Below, piece after piece: positions 20,771 through 32,255 of a stretch of DNA of 64,000 bases. A program made the position numbers and the translations under genes. Location: the NCBI RefSeq assembly GCF_023159225.1, contig NC_063162.1, forward strand, positions 88,999,438-89,063,437, written 5' to 3'. Every line of letters begins with the position of its first letter. Within the stretch, counting starts at the first letter, position 1. The stretch is from Perognathus longimembris pacificus. Lineage: Eukaryota; Chordata; Mammalia; Rodentia; Heteromyidae. The notes under the pieces are model-generated. The model did not search any database. It saw only the letters and a program-made list of their open reading frames with translations, and was not told the DNA's origin.

Positions 20771-23583
20771 GATCATCTCTCAATCCTAATTCTCAATATT
20801 AATGGACTTAACTCACCAATTAAATGACATAGACTCATAAGTTGGGTCAAAAATCTAGATCCATCTTTCTGCTGCCTCCAAGAAACACATATATTCTAAA
20901 AGTAGAAGTCTGGAATAAAATCTATCAAGCAAATGGCCCCCATAAGCAGGACAGAGATGCAATCCTAGTGTCAGATAAAACTGACTCCAAATTAAAAACA
21001 GTGAGAAGGCCATACTAATAAAGGGATCTCTCCTACAGGTGGATATAACCATCCTAAACATCTACACACCAAATACAGGAGAACCAAAGTTCATGAAGTA
21101 CTACTGATTCTAAAAACACTCATAGATCCAAATACATTGATTGTTGGAGACTTTACACACCACTGTCACCTCTGGACAGATGAACACACCAAAAACTGAA
21201 CAAAGAAATATCAGAACTAAACAACTGCATAGACCAACTAGACCTAACCTACATCTACAGAATATTCCACCCAATAACACCAGAATTACATTTTTCTCGG
21301 CAGCACATGGAACATTCTCCAAAATAGATCACATTTTAGAGCACAAAGCAAATATGTACAAATTCAGAAATATTGAAATCATTCCCTTCATTCTCTCAGA
21401 CCACAATGGAATAAAATTAGAGCTCATGCAAAAAGCCACTACAGAAAATCCTACGACTCATGGAGCCTGAACAACACATTGCTGAACCACCAGTGGGTCG
21501 TTGAAGAAATTAGAGCAGAAATTCAAATGTTCATGGAATTAAACCAAGATGAGCACACAAAGTACCAGCTCCTTTGGGACACAAGAAAGGCAGTACTCAG
21601 AGGAAAATTTATAGTTTTGAGTGCCTACATCAACAAACAGGAGGAATATCAATTCAACCTCTTAAGGAAGCACCTTAAGCTCCTTGAAAGAGAACAACAA
21701 GCCAAACCCCAAGCCAATAGATGGAAGCAAATAATTAAAATTCAATTAGAGTTAAACGACTTAGAGTAAAAAAAAAATCTGAAGAATCAACAAAACAAGA
21801 GTTAGTTCTTCGAAAAAATTAACTAGACAGACCCCTAGCAAATCTGACCAACAAATTAAGACAGCACACCCAAATAAACAAGATCAGAGACAAAACTGGA
21901 AACACCACCACAGAAACAACCAAGATTCAGAATATAATAATGTAATATTTTGCAAACCTATATGCTAATAAATTTGAGAACCTGGAAGAAATTGACAAAT
22001 TCCTAGCAAAAATTGATATTCCTCAACTTAACCATAAAGATTTAAACCTACTAAACATACCCATATCCAGCAATGAAATGGAAACTGCAATAAGAGATCT
22101 CCGTCAAAGAAAAGCCCAGGTCCAGTTGGACTCACAGCGGAATTCTATAAGGCCTTCAAAACAGAACTCACACCAATATTTCTCAAACTCTTCAATGAAA
22201 TTGAAAGTGAAAGTTCGCTACCAAACACATTTTATGATGCCAGTATAACCCTTATCCAAAGACCAGACAAGGACTCATCAAAGAAAGATAACTATAGACC
22301 CATTTCTTTGATGAACATCTAGGCAAAACTTCTCAACAAAATTCTGGCCAATCGACTTCAACAAGTCATCAAAAAAATTGTACACTATGATCAAACTGGA
22401 TTCATTCCAGGGATGCAAAGCTCGTTCAAAATACACAAGTCAGGGGCTGGGAATATGGCCTAGTGGCAAGAGTGCTTGCCTCCTATACATGAAGCCCTAG
22501 GTTCAATTCCTCAGCACCACATATATAGAAAATGGCCAGAAGTGGTGCTGTGGCTCAAGTGGCAGAGTGCTAGCTTTGAGCAAAAAGAAGCCAGGGACAG
22601 TGCTCAGGCCCTGAGTCCAAGGCCTAGGACTGGCAAAAAAATAAAAATACACAAGTCAGTCAACGTAATCTACCACATCAACTGGAGCGAGGTCAGGCAT
22701 CACATGATTATTGTACTAGATGGAGAAAAAGCATTTGATAAAATCCAGCACCCACTTATGATAAAAGCCATGGAGAAACTAGGATTCCAGGGAACATTCC
22801 TGAATATAATAAAGACTGTCTATGATAACCCCACAGTAAGCATTGTAATTAATGGTGAAAATTTAAAGCCATTTCCTCTAAAATCAGGAGCAAGACAAGG
22901 TTGTCTGGTCTCTCCTCTCCTCTTCAACATAGTACTAGAATTCCTAGCCAGAGAAATAAGGCAAGAGGTAGCCATAAAGGAGATCCAAATAGGAAATGAA
23001 CTCTCTCTCTTTGCAGAAAACATGATTCTGTATCTAAAGAACCCCATAGACTCTACTCCCAAGTTACTTGAGCTGATCCAAAACTTTGTAAAAGTAGCAG
23101 GATATAAAATAAATCCTCAGACACCAATGACTTTTATATATACCAACAACTCCAAGAGCGAGACTGAAATCAGGAAAGGAACTCCTCTTACAATAGACTC
23201 AAAAAGCATAAAATACTTAGGAATAACCTTAACCAAGGAAGTGAAAGACCTCTACGATGAGAACTTTAAAACCCTGAAAAAGGAATGTAAGGCAGAACTA
23301 AGGAAATGGAAAATCCCAACACCACTTTTTAATGAAATAGGGGAAGCAATCCAGAAATTCATATGGAACAATAAAATATCCCAAATAGCAAAAACAATCC
23401 TAAGTAGAAAGAACAGTGCTGGAGGAATTTCAATACCAAACTTGAAGTTGCATTACAAAGCTATAGTAATAAAAACAGCTTGGTATTGACACAAGAACAG
23501 GCCTGAGGACCAGTGGAACAGAACTGAAGACCCAGAAATGAACCTGCAGAACTATGGCTACTTAATCTTTGATAAAGGAGCTA
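20771..23583 (+). pseudogene. L1 ORF2, endonuclease to reverse transcriptase (broken)
   Basis: The N-terminus shows the apurinic-endonuclease-like fold by motif: NINGLNSPIK (20,795), catalytic-type LQETHI (20,874) and [10 protein letters not shown] (21,395). The GDFN motif is decayed to GDFTHHCH near 21,150. The Z/RT region includes [10 protein letters not shown] (22,290) and the RT core 22,700-23,489. The FADD catalytic box reads FAEN near 23,014, which would abolish polymerase activity. About 33 codons are missing, apparently in frame, near 23,310 compared with the copy at 14,797 (the block from DLPC to IPIK). Many stops lie upstream. Confidence 0.9.
22443..22643 (+). mobile_element. IDL-Geo SINE nested in L1 ORF2
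   Basis: Plus-strand copy from GGGGCTGGGAATATGG to ACTGGCAAAAAAA, flanked by the perfect 15-bp duplication AAAATACACAAGTCA at 22,428-22,442 and 22,644-22,658. It splits the L1 reverse transcriptase between codons for SSFKIHK and SVNVIYH, so it is younger than the L1. Confidence 0.94.
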
Positions 23584-24517
23584 CATTGAATTCTTGACCA
23601 TATTCTCTTTCACCTCCTCTTCATTTGTCTACTCCTTACCCCTTGACCCCAACCCACCCTTTCAAGTACCCATTTCCTGGTGTTTATTTTGTTAAACTTT
23701 GAGTTAGCCTTTCTAAGGAATTCTATTATTTGGAAGTTTCAAATTTACCTCTTTAACTGTTCTATCCTTTGCCCTATTATAACTGGAAAATGTCCTAAGA
23801 AGCATGTGGCCCTGTGTTTGAATGCAAAACTTTCTCTAGTAAAGCCTTTTTCTTAGCATCATGAAACTAGTAGAGATTTATTCTGCCTTTTGGAATCCTT
23901 CAGGTAACCGCCCGTTCTTCTTTGCACGGTCTCTGAACTCAGAGGATATGCCATGGGAAAGCCAGCTGAGTTGAATACTTTTTTCAAGTTTCACATTTCT
24001 TTCACCAGCTCCACATGACTGCTAAAAATCTCTTTGGTTTCTCTTTCCCCAAGTAGATTTCTTATTTACAAGAAAAGTCTAATAGTTCATGTAAAATGTC
24101 CACAAAAAACTGGTAAATTGTGTAGCTTTCATTGCTTTCTCATTTTCTGGGAGCTTTATAAATGTGCCTTTTGTAAATTATCTGGCTCTTTCTAATAGCT
24201 GCAAGGGGACTTCTAGACTGCACTGACCAGCTACTACATTTTAGTCAGAATCACAAGTGCCCTGAGGGTAACTTGAGGTAACTTTGAGAGTAAACACCTA
24301 CTGACATAGCTACAACTTCAAAAATTGAAAAGGGTTATGAACTGCACTTAGATTCCAGGAGGAGTGAAATTACATTTGTAGCTCAGAGTTTGGCCCTTAA
24401 TTGCAAAGGTTCTCAGAAAAGGACTTCATGGTTTTATTTAGAGAGCAAAGCTTTTGAATGAACTACTTGTACCTGTTATCACAGCAGGAATTTGATGAAA
24501 TTTGATTAAATGAACTC
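23584..24517. other. Unassigned DNA following the L1 breakpoint
   Basis: The L1 ends without a tail at 23,583. The next 200 bp are pyrimidine-rich (CTCTTTCACCTCCTCTTC) and the rest is ordinary AT-rich sequence. No exon or family is recognised. Confidence 0.45.
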
Positions 24518-24745
24518 AGGCACCAGTGGCTCACATGGGTAACCCTAGCTATTTAGTAGTGTAACATTGGGAGGATCAAGATTTGAGGCTAACCTCAAGT
24601 CTGAGACTCTGTCTCCAAAATAACCAGCAAAAAAGCCAGCCTGGAGGCATGGCTCAAGTGGTAGGGCACCCGCCAAATAAGCAAGCCATGCAAGTATGAG
24701 GCCTTGAGTTCAAACCTTGGTACCAGAGCAAATAAAAGCAATAAA
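24518..24745 (+). mobile_element. B1-like + ID-like dimeric SINE
   Basis: A B1-like unit (CACCAGTGGCTCACATGGG, then TGAGACTCTGTCTCC) is followed by an ID/tRNA-like unit (GGAGGCATGGCTCAAGTGG, GAGTTCAAACCTTGGTACC). Its right half is ID-like, not Geo, which separates it from the more abundant dimers. A moderately diverged copy. Confidence 0.7.
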
Positions 24746-25382
24746 TAAGTAAAAGACCTAGGCCCCTCCACTTTCCTAGATACAAATTCTCAAAGTCAGG
24801 AAAGGTGTCTTTTCCCAGTTTATGGGTGATAATTAGACAAGATTGAGTTTGATTCAGAAAAAATAAATAAATTTGAACTGTTTCACAAAGGAAAACATAC
24901 TTATATACTATTATTTCTAGGAGTCTGACCAGGTGACTAGGTACAAAATTGACTCAGAGCTGTGGGAGTATGAATATGATATTTTATAAATGCCTTAACG
25001 AAAGCATTTTGCATATATTGTCATTTTTCATATACATACATGCACTTACATATACATATATGTATATATCTAACAAATTTTTATTTTACTCTTCATTTTC
25101 AATCATTGCCAACATAATGTGGAGATTTCTTAATGATCCTCTTTCAATTTTCAAGAACATTTGCTTTTAAATTGTGAATTTATTAGTTTTCAGTTCATTT
25201 TACTTAGTATTCTGGTCATTTAAAAACATCTTTATTTCTCCTAGAAGGTAAATTGTGTTTTGTAAGTGTGTGAGTTCCTGACCATGTTTCATTTTGTCTT
25301 CATGAATGAAAAGCTGCAACCTCGTAATTCTCCAGTTGCAATTTTTGCCCCTGAATCTCCAAAGTAGTGTTCCTCTTCATTG

Positions 25383-25425
25383 ACTATATGTTGGAATTCT
25401 CTGAGGAGCTTTAAAAAATGTCAGG
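25383..25425 (+). mobile_element. MER5-like (hAT) remnant, low confidence
   Basis: TGTTGGAATTCTCTGAGGAGC followed by TTTAAAAAATG resembles the inner part of MER5-type non-autonomous hAT elements. It is cut by the SINE that starts at 25,426. Confidence 0.35.
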
Positions 25426-25659
25426 CTTAGCACCAGTTATTCATGCCTGTAATTCTAGCTATTCAGTAGTCTGTGATCTGAGGATTGTGGGTTACAGCCA
25501 TCCTGGGCAGAAAAGTCCATGAAACTCTTATCTCTCGTTTACCACCAAAGCCAAAAGTAGATCTGTGGCTCAAGTGATAGAGCACTAGCCTTGAGCACCT
25601 AATCCCTGAGTTGGAGACTCAGGACCAGCACAAAAAAAAAAAGAAAAAAGAAAAAAAGG
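25426..25659 (+). mobile_element. B1-like + Geo dimeric SINE
   Basis: Head AGCACCAGTTATTCATGCC, mid-section CTCTTATCTCTCGTTTACCACC, Geo half GTGGCTCAAGTGATAGAG to GGACCAGCACA, then an A-rich tail to 25,659. Confidence 0.8.
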
Positions 25660-25734
25660 CATTACTTGTTTCCAGCCACTCTCATTAAAGAAGTTTGAAC
25701 TGTGGCTGGGATATGAGGTTTAAAAACAAAGCTT

Positions 25735-25865
25735 GGGGAGTGGTAAGCCAGAAAAAATGAGAAAAGGAGTGACAGTAACAGTGTTTAAAAAGAAATGGAC
25801 TCATATCCCTACGTTTGTAGCTGTAACCCTCTGTTCATCACTTTTACAATAAATAAAAACCAACA
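25735..25865 (+). mobile_element. L1 3' end fragment (group C)
   Basis: GAAATGGACTCATATCCCTACG, TGTAACCCTCTG, TTCATCACTTTTACAATAAA and an A-rich end give the group C L1 tail in sense orientation. Confidence 0.65.
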
Positions 25866-26159
25866 ACAAAGAAAACAATGATAACAAAGTACAAAAAGAA
25901 AAACAAAACCCACTCTAAGCCACTAAATTAGTACTTTGTGGTGAGGGGGGATGGTCTGAATGTCAGTGTTCTGTTTTAAGTGAAAAGTTCTCAAGTTTTC
26001 CAACTATATCAGTGTCTTTTTTTTTTTTTACTGTCATAAATGTGGATTGAAGTTTTTTACATCATTTTTGAGACTTTCTTTTCTTCTATGGTTCCAGAAT
26101 GATCCTTTCCTTACCTCCTTTTTTTTTTTTTCTTGCCAGATCCCTGTTTTGTTGCTATT

Positions 26160-26160
<1 letters not shown>

Positions 26161-26195
<35 letters not shown>

Positions 26196-26386
26196 CAGTC
26201 CTAGGCCGTGAACTCAGGGCCTGAGCACTGTCCCTGGCCTCCTTTTTGCTCAAGGCTAGCACTCTGCCACTTGAGCCACAGCGCCACTTCTGGCCATTTT
26301 CTGTATTTGTGGTGCTGAGGAATCGAACCCAAGGCCTCATGTATACAAGGCAAGCACTCTTGCCACTAGGCCATATTCCCAGCCCC
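26161..26386 (-). mobile_element. IDL-Geo SINE with long A tail
   Basis: A 33-base poly(T) at 26,161-26,193 (tail on the minus strand) is followed by the Geo then IDL monomers and ends at CCCCAGCCCC. Flanks GCTATTGTTTT and GTATTGTTTTG suggest an imperfect target duplication. The long pure tail fits a young copy. Confidence 0.88.
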
Positions 26387-27984
26387 GTATTGTATTGTTT
26401 TGTTTTTATTTGTATGTGCTTCTTTCTTTTTACCTTCTCTCAAAGAAGGCAAAACTGATGTATGGCAGTGTGGATAATAGATTATTAATTTTCTCAAATC
26501 TTCTCTCTATAATACAGTTATTAAGAGTCTTATCCCCCGAGTCTGGTTCCTGAAATCAAGGGGACCTTTTTCCTTCATACTGTTTCACTTAGTGAGGAAA
26601 CACCTTCCATTCTTACTTGCAGGGATGCTCCAATACTGTTTGGACACAATGAACTTTAAACATAATTATTTTTTTAAACCTCTTTCCAGCACTCTTACCT
26701 TTACATATTTCTTGATCATCCACTCAAGGTTCTTTTCTTCTGGGGACTGATTGTTCCTAGAGAGCAACTTACTAAAGCCAGGACCCCCCCTCCCCTGGCC
26801 TCCCCACACACACCTTGGTTCTGATTCAGTTTTTGTCTGGAGTTTTTAGTGTCTGTCAGAGGGTGAGTGAAATGGGCTGGAGCTAACGCAGCCACCCCAG
26901 AAGGTGACACCAGAGGATCTAGGATATGACTGAAATGCCTCTCATGGGCCAATGGCTGGCTCTCTGAGTCAGAGGTCTGCCAAAAGCAGAGGTTTGTCCT
27001 TATTCAGATACATGAAATAAGTGAAATAAAAATTGGGTAGGCTCTTCTCAGTCTGTGTCTGCTTGAGAATAAAACTACACAGTGACTCCAGGGCAGATAA
27101 AGTAAGGAAATATAGTTTTAGCCAATACTTGGCAGAAGCTTTGGAAGGACTATTGGGGTACAATATCCAGCTAGATGTCCACACTGTATTTGGGATAGGG
27201 CAATTCTGGGCAGTAGAGATTGTAAAGGGAATGAACATGTAGTATCAGGTGATACTGTTACATGAGACAGTGACCTTGAGAGGGGAGGTGTGTGTGAAGT
27301 ACACAACTGCGCAAAACAAAACAAAACAAAAAAGTGGTAGGGATCGGACGTGGATTCTGGGTAGATGTAGCAGGAATAAAAAGAAAGCCAGCAATAATGC
27401 CAAAGATTCCACACTCATGAATGTTCATGGGGTAAAGAAATGCCTGTTTGGTCTTTTTAAAAATAGTAAATTAAGAAAAATAGTAAATTCAAAAGATAGC
27501 TTCATCTATTTACTAGCGAGAAGTTTTTTTTAATATCTATTGTGTAGCAGGTATTTTGCTAGATCTTAGGGACACAAGATTTAGGAGAAAAGTAAGCTAG
27601 CAGTGAGAGATATGCCCCCTCCCCTCAATGGAAACCTGTCATAAAGGCAGGGGAGGCAGGAAAGCTTAAAGGTGCGAGACACAGTAGTCCAGATAGAAGT
27701 AGGTGGGGAATTTCCTATGTGTCACAGTTCAGCTGGAGGAATTGGAAGACTCTGGGTGTGGAGGTAGCTGAGAGTGTGACAAATAGGTTGGAGAAGAGAC
27801 TAACAGGTAAGCAAAGCCTTGCAAGTTTCCTTTTTTCATTCTGTAAGAACCACAGTCCAAAATCCTACTTTGATTTTGCTTTGTATACATCAAGCTTGTA
27901 AATATTGTTGATCTATTCTAAACAAGAAGCTATTTATGTACAACTTGTGAAATTCTATGATACATGATAAGTAATAATATTTTT
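26387..27984. other. Unassigned DNA
   Basis: About 1.6 kb with no recognised repeat except a short AAAC-type run near 27,316-27,332. Short frames on both strands look non-coding. Confidence 0.45.
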
Positions 27985-28085
27985 TAAGACAGGGTCTTTT
28001 CCTGTTGCCCAGGCTGGCCTTGAACTCTCAGTTATCTAGCCCTGGCCTCCAGGGTAACTATAGGCATGTACCATCATGGTGGGTG
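27985..28085 (-). mobile_element. B1-like monomer
   Basis: AAGACAGGGTC, TGTTGCCCAGGCTGGCC, TTGAACTCTCAG and GGCATGTACCATCATGG are the complement landmarks of a 7SL-derived B1 monomer. It is not linked to a Geo or ID half. Confidence 0.75.
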
Positions 28086-28321
28086 AAATAATGATTTTTT
28101 TTTCTTTGCACAAAGCTGCTGAACTTTTAGTCAGGCTTGAGAGGTCCAAGTGGCTCAGCTCTGTAAACTTGACCAAAGATGTGTCTTGCTGTAAATTCCA
28201 CAGATTTTTCCAGTGAGGAAATCACTAGAACAGACATCATATCTGTTTGAAAATAAGCATGGCTCTTTCTCTCAGTCTTTTTCTGTCTCTCCTTTGCATA
28301 TTTGTCAAGAAGTCTCATCAT

Positions 28322-28945
28322 GAACAGAGAACATGGGGTAACTCAAGTCGATCCTTAGAAACTCACCATGAGGGGTGACTGCTGGAGAGTGTGGCCCCCT
28401 ATAAGGAGCCCCTGCTGGTTTAGATTGACAGTTGGGTCATTTAGCTTCCATGCTGATGAAGAGCCCATCCAGTCCATACCTTTCCATAATCTTAGTGGGC
28501 TGGTGTTGGACATCATCTGCAGAATGATGTCGCATTGCGTGGTATTGGCTGCCGGCTTTTACAAATACCTCAAAGAGTCAGTTACAAGATGCCACAGTCT
28601 GGAAGAGAAGAGGGAGGCAGATTTGGGAGCTGAATGCCAGGAGCCAATATGGTGTTGAGCTGGGTGGTCCCTTGGCCAGCTATTTCAGGTTCCGCCCTAT
28701 CTGGTCATGCCTGCACCAATCAAACACTTCCAACTCCTCACAGACACTGTGGAATATTATGGAATCAGGGCCTGACACCAAATTAGATATCTCAATTAAA
28801 GGCTGGACATACCAGAAATCTAAATCTATTCCAGGAGAAGAGAAAGACAGGATTGCCTTTTGTATATATAATTAGTGATCCTAGAAGACACTATGGGTGG
28901 GCTTCTTTATTGTGCAAATAAAATTCCTGTGATGCAAAAAAAAAA
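28322..28945 (+). pseudogene. Processed retrocopy of an unrecognised transcript
   Basis: A unit of about 620 bp has a poly(A) signal AATAAA at 28,917-28,922, an A tail from 28,936, and flanking direct repeats AAGTCTCATCAT at 28,310-28,321 and 28,946-28,957. This is the signature of an L1-mediated mRNA insertion. Inside, an ATG at 28,368 in a CACCATG context opens a 96-codon frame ending at 28,658, with a hydrophobic middle (LVLDIICRMMSHCVVLAAG). I cannot name the parent gene. The frame may be an original coding sequence or a decayed piece of one. It could also be an unknown non-coding retroelement. Confidence 0.6.
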
Positions 28946-29239
28946 AAGTCTCATCATAAGCTAGATTCGCCGGGGCGGGGTGGGGAATAAACACAATACT
29001 GCATCACCAAAAAGCAAATCCCAAGCCCTTCTAGCAGCACATTCCTTCACACTGGCTGGTGGTTCTTTCAGAGTAACTGCAGGCTGGTTTTTCCTCCATT
29101 TTAAGGTTGACATTTTTTTCTACTTTGACTTACTTTTCTTTCTTGAACCCAATTTAGCTCCCAGTTTGGTTGGATTTAGCACCAATTGAACTTCACTTTT
29201 CAGTCTATACTTGTACCCCAAATCTGTATCCCAAATCCT

Positions 29240-29490
29240 GATGCCTTGGCCCCTAGTCCTCCCACCAAACTTCCTACCCTTTCTGCGTACTCTCTCCGGC
29301 TCCCTCCTTTGCCTGATGCGTCTTCTCTTGCTCTCCCAAACCCCTGTTCTCACTTGTACTCTGCTGTCACTCTTGCTCTTCACCCTCTTCATAGTGTCTT
29401 TCACTCTCATTGTCTCTGCTCTCTTCTCACTTTCTTTCTTTCTTTTATTCTTGCTCTCTGGCTCTCAGTTTCTTCTCTTCCACTGAAACT
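29240..29490. repeat. Pyrimidine-rich degenerate tract
   Basis: The plus strand is strongly C/T-biased (CTTGCTCTCC, TCTCTGCTCTCTTCTC, TTTCTTTCTTTCTT). It yields a spurious Arg/Lys-rich frame on the minus strand and Leu/Ser-rich frames on the plus strand. Confidence 0.6.
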
Positions 29491-30965
29491 TGTGAAATGA
29501 CACCCTCAACTTTGTAGTTTCAGCTATTATCTGCATAGAGGCATCTTCCCTATATTTATAACATGTGGCTGTTTTGAAACTCTGACTGACTAAGGGGGAA
29601 AAAGAGGAAATTAATTAGAAAGCAACAGAGACAGCTCACAGATTCAAGAATTAACTAACCATTAACAGATAGGGCTCTGGAATCTTCTGTTATTATCTAA
29701 ATTTAATGCCAGTAATTCCTAATTGACTTGTTTTTCTATTCCTGGGTTTCAAATTTCTGGGAATGAATTTGACCAACTCTGTTCTAAATTTGGATCACTG
29801 TGTGCACAGAGGTTCAGTGTTATGCAGATGAAATCGCTTTTGGTCAGCCATGTCCACCTGCTGTCCCTAAAGTTCATAAACTAGGTAGCAATTGAAACAT
29901 GTATACACTGAAAACCTTTTCTGGATCCTGGTTCTGTACTAGTAAGCAACTTAAGTCTATGATTTTGAATCTTTTGGTTTAGCAGGAAAGATGAACTTCA
30001 GCTCTGTTAAGCACCCCAAGGGAGAGGTTCTAGGGCACATGAGCAAGCATACTGAGTGAGAAGTCAGCAGAGACTCTCTGAAGAAACTGATGCTTATACT
30101 GATATCAGAAGGCCAGGAATTTGAGTGATAGGGCAGGGAAGGGAGAGGATCCTTTCAGGCTGTGTATGGACTCTGGTCCCCAAAGGAACCCTGGGACATT
30201 TGAGGAACTGAGAGTTCAATACAGTCAGAGCACACAGATGGAAGGAGTAGTGCATGAGGCAGATGGGCCAGTAGGAAAGCCTGCTTTATAACAGGTAACA
30301 GATTTTACTGAAAAGTCACTGAACCATTTTTAAGAAGTAGTATAGGAGAATCAAATTCAAGTTCTGAAATGATCTTTTTAGCCACTTGAGAATGAATTGG
30401 AAAGGCCTGAAAGGGTATGGGCAAAGTGAATAAAATTTAGACACAAGTATTACAAAACATCCACATATCTGTGAACTTGGCAGAAAAAAGTTAACATTTT
30501 CTAATACTTTTATGATTATTTTCATTTTCAACCTGCTAGCCATCATAGTTCAAAGATTATATGCAAAAGAGGTAGTGATGTCAAGACAGAAATGTTAAGT
30601 GACTAAAACTTGCCCAGATGATGAAACCATGATGTCAAGCCCGATGGTTCCCAGGTTTCTAGCTTGGGCAATTAGTAAATAACTTCCTGGGCTTTATTTT
30701 TCCTGGGTGGGTTACCCAACAAGACAATCTTAGCTTTTCTTCAGTTGGTCATGTTCCTAACTCAGCCTAAATATTTAGTGGATTTCCATCACCATCCCTC
30801 ATATTGGAGAAAATATTTCTTTATCATGATTTTTCCATCTTAAAAGACTATAAATACTGCATTTGGGAGATGACCGGAAATACCAGATTCTGGTATTAAA
30901 CCATTATGAAAGACATTTTTCAAACTCTAGCAGACAGAATGAGTCAGTCACTGAAATGTAAGTTT
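29491..30965. other. Unassigned DNA
   Basis: About 1.5 kb with no recognisable gene or repeat. Confidence 0.45.
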
Positions 30966-31063
30966 ATTTAAAACATGTTGAGAGGTTACAGTTTCTAACC
31001 TTTCTGTACATCACTTTGACAATAAAAAAAGAACCATAAAAAATGAAAAAAAAAAAAAAAACC
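30966..31063 (+). mobile_element. Short L1 tail with an adjacent inverted piece
   Basis: GAGAGGTTACAGTTTC is the complement form of the L1 tail, and it runs directly into the sense form AACCTTTCTGTACATCAC...ACAATAAAAAAAG and an A run. The short inverted junction is read directly. Its origin (twin priming or two insertions) is inference. Confidence 0.55.
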
Positions 31064-31409
31064 CATGCTGAGACATGGGAGATGTAGCACTTTAAACATT
31101 GGCTATTTGGGATAATGAGAGAAAGTTGCAGGCAAATGAGTGTCAATTGTTGGGGGGAGTGGGAAGGCCAAATGAGGTGGATGCAGAGGTAAGAAGGAGT
31201 GGATGAGATGACCAGTTAGTACAAGGATGTGTCTTATTAACACAGCTAAATTTACCATATAATTATTTCAATGGAGAACATGGAGTTGAAATTCCAATAT
31301 TTCAGACTTTAACAAAATGAAATTTACTTTTCCTTTAAAAGTTTAAGTATTTTTTTTCCTTCCTTTGTCCCTCCCATTTCCTCTTTACTCATTCAGCTAA
31401 TTTTGGTTT

Positions 31410-31535
31410 TGGTTTTTGAGATAGGAATCTCGCTGTGTAGTGTAGCCCAAGGTTGGCTTGAAAGTTTTGATCTCCTGCCTAAGCCTCCTGAGTGGTGGGA
31501 CTGCAGGTTTGTACCACTACTCATGATCAGCTTAT
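31410..31535 (-). mobile_element. B1-like monomer
   Basis: TTTTTGAGATAGGAATCTCG, GTGTAGCCCAAGGTTGGC, AAGCCTCCTGAGTGGTGGG and a GTACCACTACTCATG end are the complement of a 7SL/B1 unit. Confidence 0.7.
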
Positions 31536-32044
31536 GTCATTCAGTGCCAGGCACTGAACAGCATGGATCATATGGATCTCAGACTCTTAATAACCCTCTA
31601 GGTCTTGTTAGATCTTAGATGTGACTCAAAGGCAGTTATTATGCATGGAAAGTTTTTGAGCTGGGTTGTAAAATTATTTGATTGACATAATAAGACTGTG
31701 TCTTTGCTATATGGAAAAAGGTTTGAATATGAACTAAATGAATATAAACAGAACCATGAAGAGATGTTTCAGGAATTCAGGTAAGCTGTGGCTTAGATAA
31801 GGAGGCAGTACTGGAGCTGGAGACAAGTTGGACAGATTTGAGAAATATTACAGTGGTAGGGGAGTCAGGACTTGGTGTCACAATGAATATGATGTGACAA
31901 TTTTGAAATCAAGGATAATTTGCAGGTTTCTGGCAATTATATCAAATATTGATAACCATTTACAAAGTGGGACAGGCTAGAGGAGGATCATATTTTCAAA
32001 AAGAATCAGGAGTTCTGTTTTGGACATGTTAAGATTTCTGTGTA

Positions 32045-32244
32045 GCTGGGAATATGGCCTAGTGGCAAGAGTGCTTGACTCGTATACATGAAACCCTGGG
32101 TTCGATTCCCCAGCACCACATATATAGAAAATGGCCAGAAGTGGCGCTGTGGCTCAAGTGGCAGAGTGCTAGCCTTGAGCAAAGAGAAGCCAGGGACAGT
32201 GCTCAGGCCCTGAGTCCAAGGCCCAGGACTGGCAAAAAAAAAAT
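32045..32244 (+). mobile_element. IDL-Geo dimeric SINE
   Basis: Plus-strand copy from GCTGGGAATATGGCC to GGACTGGCA plus an A tail. Flanks AAGATTTCTGTGTA (32,031-32,044) and AATATTTCTGTGTA (32,242-32,255) are a 14-bp duplication with one mismatch. An open frame of about 60 codons with no ATG start crosses the element; the same is true of other copies. Confidence 0.9.
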
Positions 32245-32255
32245 ATTTCTGTGTA

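Larger units (their letters stand above)
17640..23583 (+). mobile_element. Near-full-length L1 LINE, 3'-truncated, carrying a nested SINE
   Basis: The order is 5' UTR with two tandem monomers (about 18,130-18,660), a T-rich leader (18,830-19,140), ORF1 (19,493-20,697), a short inter-ORF gap, and ORF2 from the endonuclease into the reverse transcriptase. It ends abruptly after a DKGA codon run at 23,583. There is no 3' UTR or A tail, so later deletion or rearrangement removed the end. An IDL-Geo SINE sits inside at 22,443-22,643. It has a different sequence group from the L1 at 14,797. Confidence 0.9.

Noticed and set aside
29120..29410. Arg/Lys-rich minus-strand frame, DNA-binding-like
   Set aside because: It is an artefact of a pyrimidine-rich plus strand; composition alone explains the residues.
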